Source: JBNKDD01 sp050288085
GTDB lineage: Bacteria > Chloroflexota > Anaerolineae > Aggregatilineales > UBA3940
Length of the DNA: 13,970 nt
Reading direction: 5' to 3'
NCBI GenBank assembly: GCA_050288085.1
Contig: JBNKDD010000147.1
Coordinates: 1 to 13,970, forward strand
Shown: positions 1 to 7,000 of the stretch, one piece after another
Numbering within the stretch: position 1 is the first letter of the stretch
How the letters are laid out: each line of letters opens with the position of its first letter
Notes under the pieces: generated by a model
Told to the model about the DNA's origin: nothing
The model's input: the letters and a program-made list of their open reading frames with translations, nothing else
Databases searched by the model: none
Program-made: the position numbers and the translations under genes

Positions 1-579
1 GCCAGGGGGCGGCGGCTCCGGGAACAGGCAGCGATAGCACGGCCCTTCCTCGGTAGCAAATACGCTGGCCTGACCCTCAAAGCGGAAAATGCTGCCGTAG
101 ACATTCGGTTTCCCCAGCATGACGCTGGCATCATTGACCAGGTAGCGGGTCGGGAAGTTGTCGGTCCCATCGATGATAATGTCGTATGGCTCCATAATGC
201 GGAGCGCGTTTTCCGATGTGAGCGGCTCATTGTAGGTATCGATCTGGACGTGCGGGTTGATGTCCAGCATCGTTTCTTTCGCACTTTCCAGTTTGCTGCG
301 CCCTACATCTTTGGTGCCGTGAATCACCTGCCGCTGCAAATTCGACTCGCTGACCACGTCGAAGTCCACCAGCCCGATCCGGCCCACGCCTGCTGCCGAT
401 AGATACATGGCAAGCGGCGACCCTAACCCCCCGGTGCCGATCTGTAGGATGCTGGCGGCTTTAAGTTTACGCTGTCCGCTCATACCGACTTCCGGTATGA
501 TCAGGTGGCGGCTGTAACGTCTGATTTCTTCGTGACTCAGTTCAATTGCTTCAGGCGCAATGTGATCTGCAATAGACAT
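1..579 (-). CDS. moeB: MoeB/ThiF-type adenylyltransferase (partial at the window edge)
   Basis: This is an E1-like enzyme that adenylates the C-terminal glycine of a ubiquitin-like sulfur carrier (here presumably CysO) so it can become a thiocarboxylate. The first 193 codons are present and the frame runs open off position 1, so the C-terminal part, including any rhodanese domain as in MoeZ, is not visible. Visible family marks are the opening ELSHEEIRRYSRHLIIPEVG, the nucleotide-binding loop GTGGLGSP, the Arg in NLQRQ, the DGTDNFPTRYLVND block with the catalytic-type Asp, and CYRC followed by LFPEPPPP, the first half of the usual zinc site. The ATG at 579 follows GGAG by about 10 bases. It lies about 40 bases after the thioredoxin gene and is the sixth protein gene of the cysM operon. 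Recognition of the family is secure. CysO as partner is inferred from gene order. Confidence 0.93.
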   Translation of the reverse strand, partial: MSIADHIAPEAIELSHEEIRRYSRHLIIPEVGMSGQRKLKAASILQIGTGGLGSPLAMYLSAAGVGRIGLVDFDVVSESNLQRQVIHGTKDVGRSKLESAKETMLDINPHVQIDTYNEPLTSENALRIMEPYDIIIDGTDNFPTRYLVNDASVMLGKPNVYGSIFRFEGQASVFATEEGPCYRCLFPEPPPPG

Positions 580-602
580 ATTCGGGTTACTCCGTTCTGT
601 TC

Positions 603-620
603 GTAGGGATGTGTCCCTAC
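603..620. repeat. Perfect hairpin overlapping the thioredoxin stop codon
   Basis: The sequence GTAGGGATGTGTCCCTAC forms a 7-bp perfect stem with a 4-base loop. The TAG stop of the thioredoxin gene (617-619) lies inside the stem. There is no T-run on either side, so it does not look like a terminator. It could be an mRNA processing or stability element between the last two genes of the operon, or a copy of a dispersed short palindrome. Confidence 0.55.
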
Positions 621-1018
621 AGGGATTGAAGCTGCTGGCGAAGCTGTGCAGCCTGTGCAACCCCATGATTGACGTGGCGGGGATGCCCGCTCTTGTCAAC
701 GATAAATGTAGTCGGAACGCTGAACACACCCCACTCATCGGCAATCTGCGGCTGCTGCAAAGCATTGATCGGGATGATCTGCACCGCATTGCCCAGTTCC
801 GCTTCGAGCTGGGCCAGGGCGGGCTTTTGCACCAGTTGGCAGGGTGCACAGGTCTCCGACCAGAAGTAGACGATCCCCGGTGTACCAGGGCGCAGTTGGC
901 CTGCTAATCGTGAACTGCCATCAGCACGGGTGATCTGCCAGCGCGTAACCAGCGCATAGATACCAATACTCAACCCAATCAGGGCAGCAGCGATTAACAA
1001 TCGGTTAAGCATCATCAT
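617..1018 (-). CDS. Membrane-anchored thioredoxin-like protein
   Basis: A 133-residue thioredoxin-fold protein. Residues 4-24 are a hydrophobic N-terminal segment, most likely an uncleaved anchor, so the domain should face the outside of the membrane. The redox motif WSETCAPC has its cysteines at 57 and 60, and the cis-proline loop is VPTTFIVD (Pro102). The fold continues to residue 133 without extra domains. It starts with three successive ATG codons. The SD AGGAG lies inside the last codons of the upstream DUF4395 gene, seven bases away, so translation is probably coupled. A thioredoxin next to a DUF4395 protein in a sulfur-carrier operon suggests reduction of disulfides or persulfides during sulfur delivery. 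That role is inference; the fold assignment is firm. Confidence 0.88.
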   Translation of the reverse strand: MMMLNRLLIAAALIGLSIGIYALVTRWQITRADGSSRLAGQLRPGTPGIVYFWSETCAPCQLVQKPALAQLEAELGNAVQIIPINALQQPQIADEWGVFSVPTTFIVDKSGHPRHVNHGVAQAAQLRQQLQSL

Positions 1019-1025
1019 TAGCTGT

Positions 1026-1493
1026 CTACTCCTGTTCGACCGTCACCGGGGCGACCTTAAAGCCGGGTACGCCCAATCGATTCAACTGGTAGTAGACAAA
1101 GCAGCCTGCGCAAAATCCCAGGAACAGGTTGATTGACGCCAGGACAATCACCAGCCAGGACAGTGCCCAGCCGAGAACCGGTAACCCCAACAGCAGGGCA
1201 GCGGTTGACCCCAATGTAAACGCGCCGCCCAATCCCTGAGAAAACCGGTGTGGTTCAGGGTTATCATCGATAACATCAGGCTTGACCAACCCGGCTGGCC
1301 TGAGCACATGGCGATAGACCAGTTTGAACAGGGTGGCCTGTGGGAAAAACGTACCGATGATCAGCACTGCCGAGACAAAGGCCACCAGCGGCGCAAAGTC
1401 GGCGATGTAGGCGATCAGCAGCAGGCCGATGATAAATGCCTGATTGGTGCGTATAGCAGATTGATCAACTTTTCGGACAGTGTCGGCTGTCAT
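1026..1493 (-). CDS. DUF4395 family membrane protein with a CxxC motif
   Basis: A small integral membrane protein of the DUF4395 family, recognised from DDNPEPHRFSQGLGG and the C-terminal INLFLGFCAGCFVYYQ. With this start it has 155 residues. There are hydrophobic stretches at roughly 20-50 and 92-137, each long enough for two membrane segments. Cys128 and Cys131 form a CAGC motif at the end of the last segment, a plausible redox pair. I prefer the ATG at 1493 because GGAGG precedes it by 7 bases. A GTG at 1511 is also open in frame and overlaps the cysO stop, but it uses that same SD as codons. The family has no established biochemical role that I can name. Its place between the sulfur carrier and an anchored thioredoxin suggests a membrane thiol or sulfur-handling partner. 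Confidence 0.85.
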   Translation of the reverse strand: MTADTVRKVDQSAIRTNQAFIIGLLLIAYIADFAPLVAFVSAVLIIGTFFPQATLFKLVYRHVLRPAGLVKPDVIDDNPEPHRFSQGLGGAFTLGSTAALLLGLPVLGWALSWLVIVLASINLFLGFCAGCFVYYQLNRLGVPGFKVAPVTVEQE

Positions 1494-1507
1494 GGTGAAT
1501 CCTCCGT

Positions 1508-1777
1508 TCACCCTCCCGCGATAGACGGGATGATCATCAACCGGTCGTTTTCGTTGATGGGAGTATTAACGCCGTCCAGGAAACGAACGTCTTCTTCTCC
1601 CAGGAAGATATTGACAAAGCTGCGCAGTTTCCCCTCATTGAACAGGTGTGCCTCCAAATCGGGGTGCTGGCTGGTCAGATCGGCTAATGCCTCTGCAACG
1701 GTGCCTCCGCTCACCGTGACAGATTCATGGTTGCCGGTGTAAGGGCGCAGTGGTGTCGGGATGCGTATAGAAGCCAT
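1508..1777 (-). CDS. cysO: MoaD/CysO-like ubiquitin-fold sulfur carrier
   Basis: An 89-residue beta-grasp sulfur carrier ending in the exposed Ala-Gly-Gly tail that MoeB-type enzymes adenylate and convert to a thiocarboxylate. The body matches the CysO branch of the MoaD family: IRIPTPLRPYTG near the start, SFVNIFLGEEDVRFLDG in the middle, and DRLMIIPSIAGG at the end. By family knowledge the thiocarboxylate gives its sulfur to the aminoacrylate intermediate on CysM, and the resulting cysteine adduct is cut by Mec. The ATG at 1777 is preceded at 10 bases by GGAGG, which lies inside the last codons of mec, three bases after which this gene begins. A role in molybdopterin synthesis is possible for MoaD proteins in general, but the neighbours mec and cysM point to cysteine. 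Confidence 0.9.
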   Translation of the reverse strand: MASIRIPTPLRPYTGNHESVTVSGGTVAEALADLTSQHPDLEAHLFNEGKLRSFVNIFLGEEDVRFLDGVNTPINENDRLMIIPSIAGG

Positions 1778-1780
1778 AAG

Positions 1781-2224
1781 TTAAATTCCTCCGGTAGTGT
1801 CGGTAACGTTGATTTGATCCTCGTCAAAAGCTGACCGGTCCTCGCGTAACCGCCAGGCCCTGGTCACGGCAGCCTGATCCGACGTGACGGTCGTGATCAG
1901 GTAGCTGAAATTCGGCAAGGCGTGATCACGGTCAAACTCGCTGGGTTCCGCTGGGTGATCAGGATGAGAGTGGAAGACCCCTACAAAACTCATCCCTGAC
2001 CGTGCGGCCTGGAGTTCGGCCTGCATGAAATCCTCTGTGCTGAGTTCAAAGCGGTTGTACTGGGCCTCCGCTTCGCGCTGATTCTCCAGCGGCATGATGT
2101 TCTCAACGGTGACGGCATCCCCGTTCTGATGGCCCAGCATAAAGCCTGCCCCCTCGTTAGGGTAGGCGGCTTCCAGATGCTTTTCGATCTGCTGCATATG
2201 TTCAGAGGAAATCACGACTTTCAT
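1781..2224 (-). CDS. mec: Mec-type JAMM (M67) metallopeptidase
   Basis: A 147-residue zinc peptidase of the JAB1/MPN/Mov34 (JAMM) fold, the bacterial Mec type that releases cysteine from the CysO-cysteine adduct. All metal and catalytic residues are visible: Glu24 in NEGAGFMLG, then the HxHx7Sx2D motif formed by His85, His87, Ser95 and Asp98 in HSHPDHPAEPSEFD. The length suits a stand-alone bacterial JAMM domain. The start at 2224 follows AAGG by about 6 bases. Its last residues read Gly-Gly-Ile because those codons also carry the SD of cysO; this is not a diglycine carrier tail. The 144-base gap to cysM upstream holds a palindrome but no clear promoter, so cotranscription is likely. Confidence 0.92.
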   Translation of the reverse strand: MKVVISSEHMQQIEKHLEAAYPNEGAGFMLGHQNGDAVTVENIMPLENQREAEAQYNRFELSTEDFMQAELQAARSGMSFVGVFHSHPDHPAEPSEFDRDHALPNFSYLITTVTSDQAAVTRAWRLREDRSAFDEDQINVTDTTGGI

Positions 2225-2292
2225 TTCAATCCTTATTATTGTGTTGAGAAAGTATTTTCATCTTTTGTCACCCCCCAATCCTTGCGGATTTT

Positions 2293-2312
2293 GCCCCCCT
2301 TGCAAGGGGGGC
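2293..2312. repeat. 20-base perfect palindrome with TTGCAAG core, copy 1
   Basis: GCCCCCCTTGCAAGGGGGGC is a perfect 20-base palindrome in the gap between cysM and mec. It sits inside a larger unit bordered by a C-run near 2266-2271 and a G-run near 2345-2350, followed by TAAAAA. Nearly the same 20 bases occur at 7719-7738, and a related palindrome lies at 9584-9609, so this is a short dispersed repeat, not a one-off terminator. In the RNA it would form a very stable hairpin inside the operon message. Confidence 0.75.
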
Positions 2313-2368
2313 GGATGATGCGAACACCGTAGGTGGAGCATCACAGGGGGTAAAAACTATTTCACAGT

Positions 2369-3343
2369 TTACTTATCTTCTTCTGTCCAGAATGGTTCAC
2401 TCAGGTACTTGGCAGCGCTGTCCGGGAATAAGGTCACCACCACACCTTCTTCAAGCCGCTCGGCAACGCGCAAGGCACCGACCAGGGCCGCCCCTGCTGA
2501 AATACCCACCAGCAATCCCTCTTCGCGGGCCAACCGGCGGCACATCGAATGGGCTTCTTCGGTGGATATGGGAAGATTCTCATCAACTAAAGACGGCTGG
2601 TAGATGCCGGGTTTGATCGCGGTCGGCATGTACTTCAACCCTTCAATGCCATTGAAAGACTCGTCGGGTTGAACGGAAAACAGCTTGATATCCGGGTTAT
2701 ATTCCCGCAGCCGCCGACCGGTTCCCATCATCGTGCCGCTGGTTCCCAGACCGGCTACAAAGTGGGTCACGCGGCCATCGGTTTGTTCCCAGATTTCAAC
2801 ACCGGTTGTGTGATAGTGGGCTTTCCAATTATCAGGATTATCGTACTGGTTGGCGTAGAAATAGCGGCCCGGTGCTGATTGGTAGATTTCTTCTACCCGA
2901 CGGCGTGCCCCATCCGATCCTTCTGCGGGATCGCTGAGTTCTAACTCAACCCCATAGGTGCGCAGGATCATCAGGCGCTCTGGGCTGGCATTGGCCGGGA
3001 TAACCAGTTTGACCGGATAGCCCAGGGTGGCCCCCAGCATAGCATAAGCGATGCCCATATTGCCGGAGGTGCTGTCTAACAGCGTTACACCGGGGCGCAA
3101 ATCGCCGCGCTGCTCTGCACTGCGGATAATGTTTAAGGCCGGGCGATCTTTAATCGAGCCGCCGGGGTTCATCCATTCGGCTTTAGCGTAGACTTCGACC
3201 GCCGGTGGCAGATGAGCGGTCAGGTGTGAAAAACGAACTAAAGGGGTATTGCCCACCAGGGCTTCAATATCGCCACCCGTACGGATGTCCGTCCACGAGT
3301 GGTCGGACGTGACTGTATTCATCATCGGTAAATTCACTGCCAT
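2369..3343 (-). CDS. cysM: PLP-dependent cysteine synthase, CysM type
   Basis: A fold-type II PLP enzyme that makes cysteine from an activated serine; in the CysO pathway the substrate is O-phosphoserine and the sulfur comes from CysO thiocarboxylate. From the ATG at 3343 it has 324 residues. Lys65 in NPGGSIKDR should carry PLP, STSGNMG (91-97) is the substrate loop, GTSGT (200-204) holds the PLP phosphate, and GISAGA (281-286) holds the pyridine-contacting Ser. The substrate-side loop reads GLKYMPTAIKPGIY; the Lys there (237) seems to align with the phosphate-binding Arg of mycobacterial CysM, which suggests phosphoserine use (inference). In-frame starts at 3382 (GTG), 3355 and 3322 are possible; none has a strong SD. 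It is the first protein gene after the attenuator. Confidence 0.9.
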   Translation of the reverse strand: MAVNLPMMNTVTSDHSWTDIRTGGDIEALVGNTPLVRFSHLTAHLPPAVEVYAKAEWMNPGGSIKDRPALNIIRSAEQRGDLRPGVTLLDSTSGNMGIAYAMLGATLGYPVKLVIPANASPERLMILRTYGVELELSDPAEGSDGARRRVEEIYQSAPGRYFYANQYDNPDNWKAHYHTTGVEIWEQTDGRVTHFVAGLGTSGTMMGTGRRLREYNPDIKLFSVQPDESFNGIEGLKYMPTAIKPGIYQPSLVDENLPISTEEAHSMCRRLAREEGLLVGISAGAALVGALRVAERLEEGVVVTLFPDSAAKYLSEPFWTEEDK

Positions 3344-3416
3344 TAATATTCCCATCCATCTTTCAAGACGCGCTTTAAGCACGATCTCTTATTCAGTATT
3401 CCATTAAAACAAAGTG

Positions 3417-3428
3417 GGGGAATTCCCC
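3417..3428. promoter_or_regulatory. 12-base palindrome in the cysM 5' untranslated region
   Basis: GGGGAATTCCCC is a perfect palindrome between the attenuator terminator and the cysM start. It could be a protein-binding site or a small hairpin. Nearby, CCTGTTCACAGG on the minus strand is a second small inverted repeat. No function can be assigned from the sequence alone. Confidence 0.3.
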
Positions 3429-3455
3429 TGCCTGTGAACAGGGCGAAAAGGCAGC

Positions 3456-3522
3456 AAAAAAGGGTGCCCTAAACGCCTAGCCGCAGACCTAAGCCGGAAG
3501 CGGCGGGAACGCTTAGTCACCC
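3456..3522 (-). terminator. Attenuator terminator upstream of cysM
   Basis: On the minus strand GGGTGACTAAGCG (3522-3510) can pair with CGTTTAGGGCACCC (3475-3462), giving about 12 pairs with a small internal bulge. The loop of about 34 bases can itself fold. Six T residues follow at once (3461-3456), the form of an intrinsic terminator. It lies after the leader promoter and leader peptide and about 110 bases before cysM, so it would stop transcription before the operon. Its 5' arm is also claimed by the competing antiterminator. Confidence 0.75.
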
Positions 3523-3575
3523 TCTGGAGGTCAGGTTATGTCTATCAGGGGAGAGAGGATGACTAACGTCCCCGC
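3503..3575 (-). promoter_or_regulatory. Antiterminator pairing in the cysM leader
   Basis: The plus strand shows GCGGGAACGCTTAGTCACCC at 3503-3522 and GGATGACTAACGTCCCCGC at 3557-3575. These are the two arms of an inverted repeat with 18 to 19 pairs including two G-U pairs and one bulged base. In the minus-strand RNA, the arm at 3575-3557 is the end of the leader peptide frame, including its TAG stop. The other arm is the 5' half of the terminator. Forming this helix therefore prevents the terminator, and covering 3575-3557 with a ribosome frees the terminator. Confidence 0.75.
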
Positions 3576-3610
3576 TCCATACACATGCAAGTAAACATTA
3601 TGTTTTCCAT
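3563..3610 (-). CDS. Cysteine-containing leader peptide MENIMFTCMCMERGR
   Basis: A 15-codon frame begins about 20 bases after the predicted transcription start and ends at TAG (3565-3563). It encodes MENIMFTCMCMERGR, with cysteine codons at positions 8 and 10 and methionines at 5, 9 and 11. A second possible start is Met5, which has GGA about 10 bases upstream. A start codon, two clustered cysteine codons, a stop placed inside the antiterminator arm, and a terminator downstream are the parts of a ribosome-mediated attenuator. With a ribosome waiting at codon 8 the antiterminator arm should be free; at the stop codon it should be covered. Translation is not proven and the SD is weak, so the call rests on layout. 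Confidence 0.65.
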   Translation of the reverse strand: MENIMFTCMCMERGR

Positions 3611-3638
3611 AAGATTATCTTTTATAAACCTATAAAAA

Positions 3639-3667
3639 ATTGTAGCGGCTGATTGGGCATCCGTCAA
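3639..3667 (-). promoter_or_regulatory. Sigma-70-type promoter of the cysM operon leader
   Basis: On the minus strand TTGACG (3667-3662), a 17-base spacer, and TACAAT (3644-3639) form a near-consensus housekeeping promoter. The start of transcription should be near 3632, giving a leader of roughly 290 bases before the cysM ATG. The leader holds the short peptide frame and the competing helices. Confidence 0.75.
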
Positions 3668-3782
3668 TAGCAATTTGAGACTTTTTTGATTTTCGCTGTT
3701 ATTGAGTGTATAGGAAGAAAGCTATCACCAAGATGAAGATGCACCATTGCGGCCCTGGTTTCTGACCGGATTCTTAACTTGC

Positions 3783-4040
3783 CTATTTGTAATTGTCAGT
3801 TTCCTTAACCAAATATTCAAAAAGATCAGATGGTATCACTGCATAGGCTAAACCTAGTCCATAAAGAAAAGCATCAACGGCTTCTCGATTGTCAGTGCCA
3901 AAAATTACCGATTCTCCACTCCTGACAAACCATTTACCCTGAATCTCTACGACTTCAAGAAACCAATGAAATTGGTTAGCCAATTCAATTCCTTTTTCAA
4001 TGCTCTCTAAATGTGTTCCAAGTCGACGCATGTCTAACAA
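3783..4040 (-). CDS. Small unrecognised protein (85 residues)
   Basis: I do not recognise this family. The 85-residue product is soluble-looking, with no membrane segment or cysteine. It has an amphipathic opening (RRLGTHLESIEKGIELANQ), a central WFLEVVEIQGKWFVRSGESVIFGTD that reads as beta strands, and a helical end (REAVDAFLYGLGLAYAVIPSDLFEYLVKET). The start is probably the TTG at 4040, because GGAGG lies 5 bases before it; the ATG at 4031 would be 14 bases from the same SD. The gene is more AT-rich than the genes on either side and follows the large membrane protein gene by about 50 bases. This could mean a recent arrival or simply a small accessory gene. A good SD and uninterrupted frame support a real gene. 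Confidence 0.6.
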   Translation of the reverse strand: MLDMRRLGTHLESIEKGIELANQFHWFLEVVEIQGKWFVRSGESVIFGTDNREAVDAFLYGLGLAYAVIPSDLFEYLVKETDNYK

Positions 4041-4091
4041 GTTAGCCTCCTAAGTGTGTAGTCGGAGTATGTGCGAGTTATCCCCGAATCC

Positions 4092-7000
4092 CTATTCAGC
4101 TGCACCCACGCTGATCGACACAGGCAGCACCACAAAATCACTGCCATCCGCCAGCATGACTCGCTGACCGCTCTGGGCATCGTACCACCCGATCCGAATT
4201 TGATATTCGCCGGGCGCAACCACCGGATCGATGAACAGGCTGTACGAGTCGGCAATCACCTCGCCGGGCGACCAACCCAGGGTTGGGCGTGCGCCCCCTC
4301 CCGGAATCTGATCCCTCTGGGCGGCGATATTCCCTTCCGCATCGATCAGGTGCATGAACACCGTCAGGTTATCGCGGACATCATCCTGGGGCTGCCAGTA
4401 CAGCGTCAGGCTTAAATCCTGGCCCGGTGTAATCGTGTCCGCGGGCAGATCAAGCCCCAGCAGCCGCACTCCATTTTGCCAATCCACCTTAGCCGTGATC
4501 GACATCTCCGGGATATCAAAGCTCCGTTCCGGTGCACTGACCGCCATCTGCCCGATCACCCGCTGCTCCCCGACCGGATCCCCCGCCGGGCTGATCAGTT
4601 GGAGCGCGATGGTGTACTCGCCCGGCTCCAACCGCCCAGGGATATACGCCCGGTGAATCCCCCGCCACACATCACGTTTTTTCCATTGCCCGGTCGGATA
4701 GGCCGATACCGGCGAAAAATCGAGCGACTCGGCAGCGACCTGATTGTCCTGATCGAGCCATACCAGCCGGGCCAGATAATCAGCCTGTGGGCGCGACCGG
4801 GCCAGCCAATCGACGATCAACAGCAGCGGTTGGCCGACTTCACTTTGTTCTGGGAGAGGGGCAGCGTCGATCAACGTTAGCTCATCGTTCAGTTGAGCCA
4901 TCAACCGGGTTTCACTCACCAGTGCCGCCGGTCGAGTCGGCAAGGTGGGCCGGGTAACGTTCAACGTCCCAACCTGCACATAGGTGCTCATCGGATTCCC
5001 CGCCGGGCCAAAGGCTTCCAGGTCGCGGCCCTGCGATGGATCATGCACCCGGATGTGGATCGAATAGCTGCCGGGCGGAGTTCCATCCGGCACTTTCAGG
5101 CGTAACCTCTCACGCACATAGATGTCGGGAATCCAGATGGTTGTTGGCGTCTCGTCGATGGGACGAAGTTCGGTTTCGTAAATCGTATTGCCATCTGGAT
5201 CACGCAGTGAAATGAAGCTCCCATAGTCAACCGGGAGCCGATAATCCTCGTCCAGATTCTCACCGGAAAGTGACCAGAAAGCAGTGATCGTCGTCGCTCC
5301 CCCTGAAGGCACATCGGCGCGAGATAGGTCATAGCCGAGCAGAGTCACTTTCTGATCATAGTCCGCCCTGATCGGAACCTGCACCCCGGCTTCGACCCCA
5401 TCAGCGAAGCGCACCCGCCGGATCGGGCTGTCGATCAGGTCGAAAATCAGCACCTTGCACAACACCAATGCCACTCCAACCAGGATGGCAGCAGCGATAG
5501 TCGGCGTGATCCCTGCCGGGGTTGATGGCTCAGGCGTGGCTTCAGACGCCCACAGCGACGGGACGAACCCGGCCAGCGCGATCACGATGATCGCAATCAC
5601 GGCGCTGGCTATCGTCGCCCAACGGACAATCGGAGTCGCCCCGAACCTGACCTCCAGGGTGTGTTCTCCTTCTGGGATGCTAACCTCCACCAGTCCCTCC
5701 GGTTCGGACGGCCATACCTCGATCTGCTCTCCGTCAAGTTTGGCTCGCCAGCCCGGAAAGTAAGTCCAATTAAAAACAATCTCAGTTGGGGCATAGGCAT
5801 TCAGACTCAACCGGCCCCATTTTGGCCCCCATTCCTCCGATTCGATCTCGCTGTTAGGTGAGGCATTCAGCCGGGGGATCACCTCGCTTTCCGCGTACAG
5901 CGGATCGAGCATATCCCGGTCGGGCAGTTTCTCCACCCAGATCGGTGTGTATTCCCCGGAAGCCTGGGTCCCGATATAGTAGGGCGGAGTGCGCTCGAAT
6001 GCCTGGACATCCCGGATTGACTCAAGTGTGGGGAAGGGCACATATTCGACGTACAGCCAGGGCAGCACGTACAGGATCATCGCGATCAGGCAGGCGGCAA
6101 TCCAACCCGCTTGCAGGATCGGTCTCTTGAAACGTCCGGCGATCTGCGCCGCGCCGATCCCGGCCAGGGTTGCCAGCAGCAGGCTAACCGGCCCTAGAAA
6201 ACGCCAGGGATGCTGCATGTAATGCAGCAGGGGGACATTTTCCCAGACCCAGGTTGAAGCGCGGGTTGTCAGGAAGAGCATTATGGCTATCAGCAGCGCC
6301 GCCAACCCCACCCACAATCGCCAGTCGGGGCGGTTATCATCCTTGTTGCGCCTCCAGATAGCGAACCCAATCCCGATCACACCTAGCACGGCTTGAGGCC
6401 AGCCCAGTGATATCGAAAACGGTTCGTTGTACCAATCTGGGTCGGCAGTGATCGGCGGGAGAAACGACTCGGCCAACATGTGAAAATTGCTATGGAAGTC
6501 GAGATTGCCATAGGTCACCCGGTCAATGTAAACATACTGCCGGTCGGCCAGGGCAGGTAGCCAGAAAAAGGTGGCGATCCCCATCGCACAGCCCCAGGCC
6601 AGCGCCAGTCGTTTGACCGTCTGCCACTGCTTGCCGGTGATCCACCACAAGAAAACCCCGTAGACCAGTAATAAGGCAGCTGTGTACATCGCGGTGATAT
6701 TGTGCATCAGGATCAGTGACCCGAAGAGGATCACCGCTAGCAGGAAGTCCCGGCGGCGGCCATATGCTGCTAGCCGCCAGAAAGCCCATAGAATCCAGGG
6801 GAGTAGTGCCTGCCCACCTATCTGGGCAACAGCGGCCACCTCCACCACCTGAAAGACCAGGAAAGGCGAATAGGCATAGGCCACTGCCGTCACGATCCCG
6901 GCCAGTGGGCCACCCCAGACTTTACCCAGCAGGTAAGCTCCTATCGCCCCAAATAATACGTAGACGATCAGGCCACCCATAAATGCATCGGCAAAATCCA

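Noticed and set aside
1781..1795. Gly-Gly-Ile end of Mec as a possible carrier-type diglycine tail
   Set aside because: Those codons spell the GGAGG SD of the next gene, which explains the Gly-Gly without any protein function.
3462..3522. A free-standing plus-strand structured RNA
   Set aside because: The hairpin also folds on the plus strand, but the T-run, promoter and downstream gene are all on the minus strand.
3456..3632. The cysM leader as a SAM riboswitch, T-box or cobalamin riboswitch
   Set aside because: None of the conserved sequence blocks of these RNAs could be found on either strand, while the leader peptide and competing helices explain the structure better.
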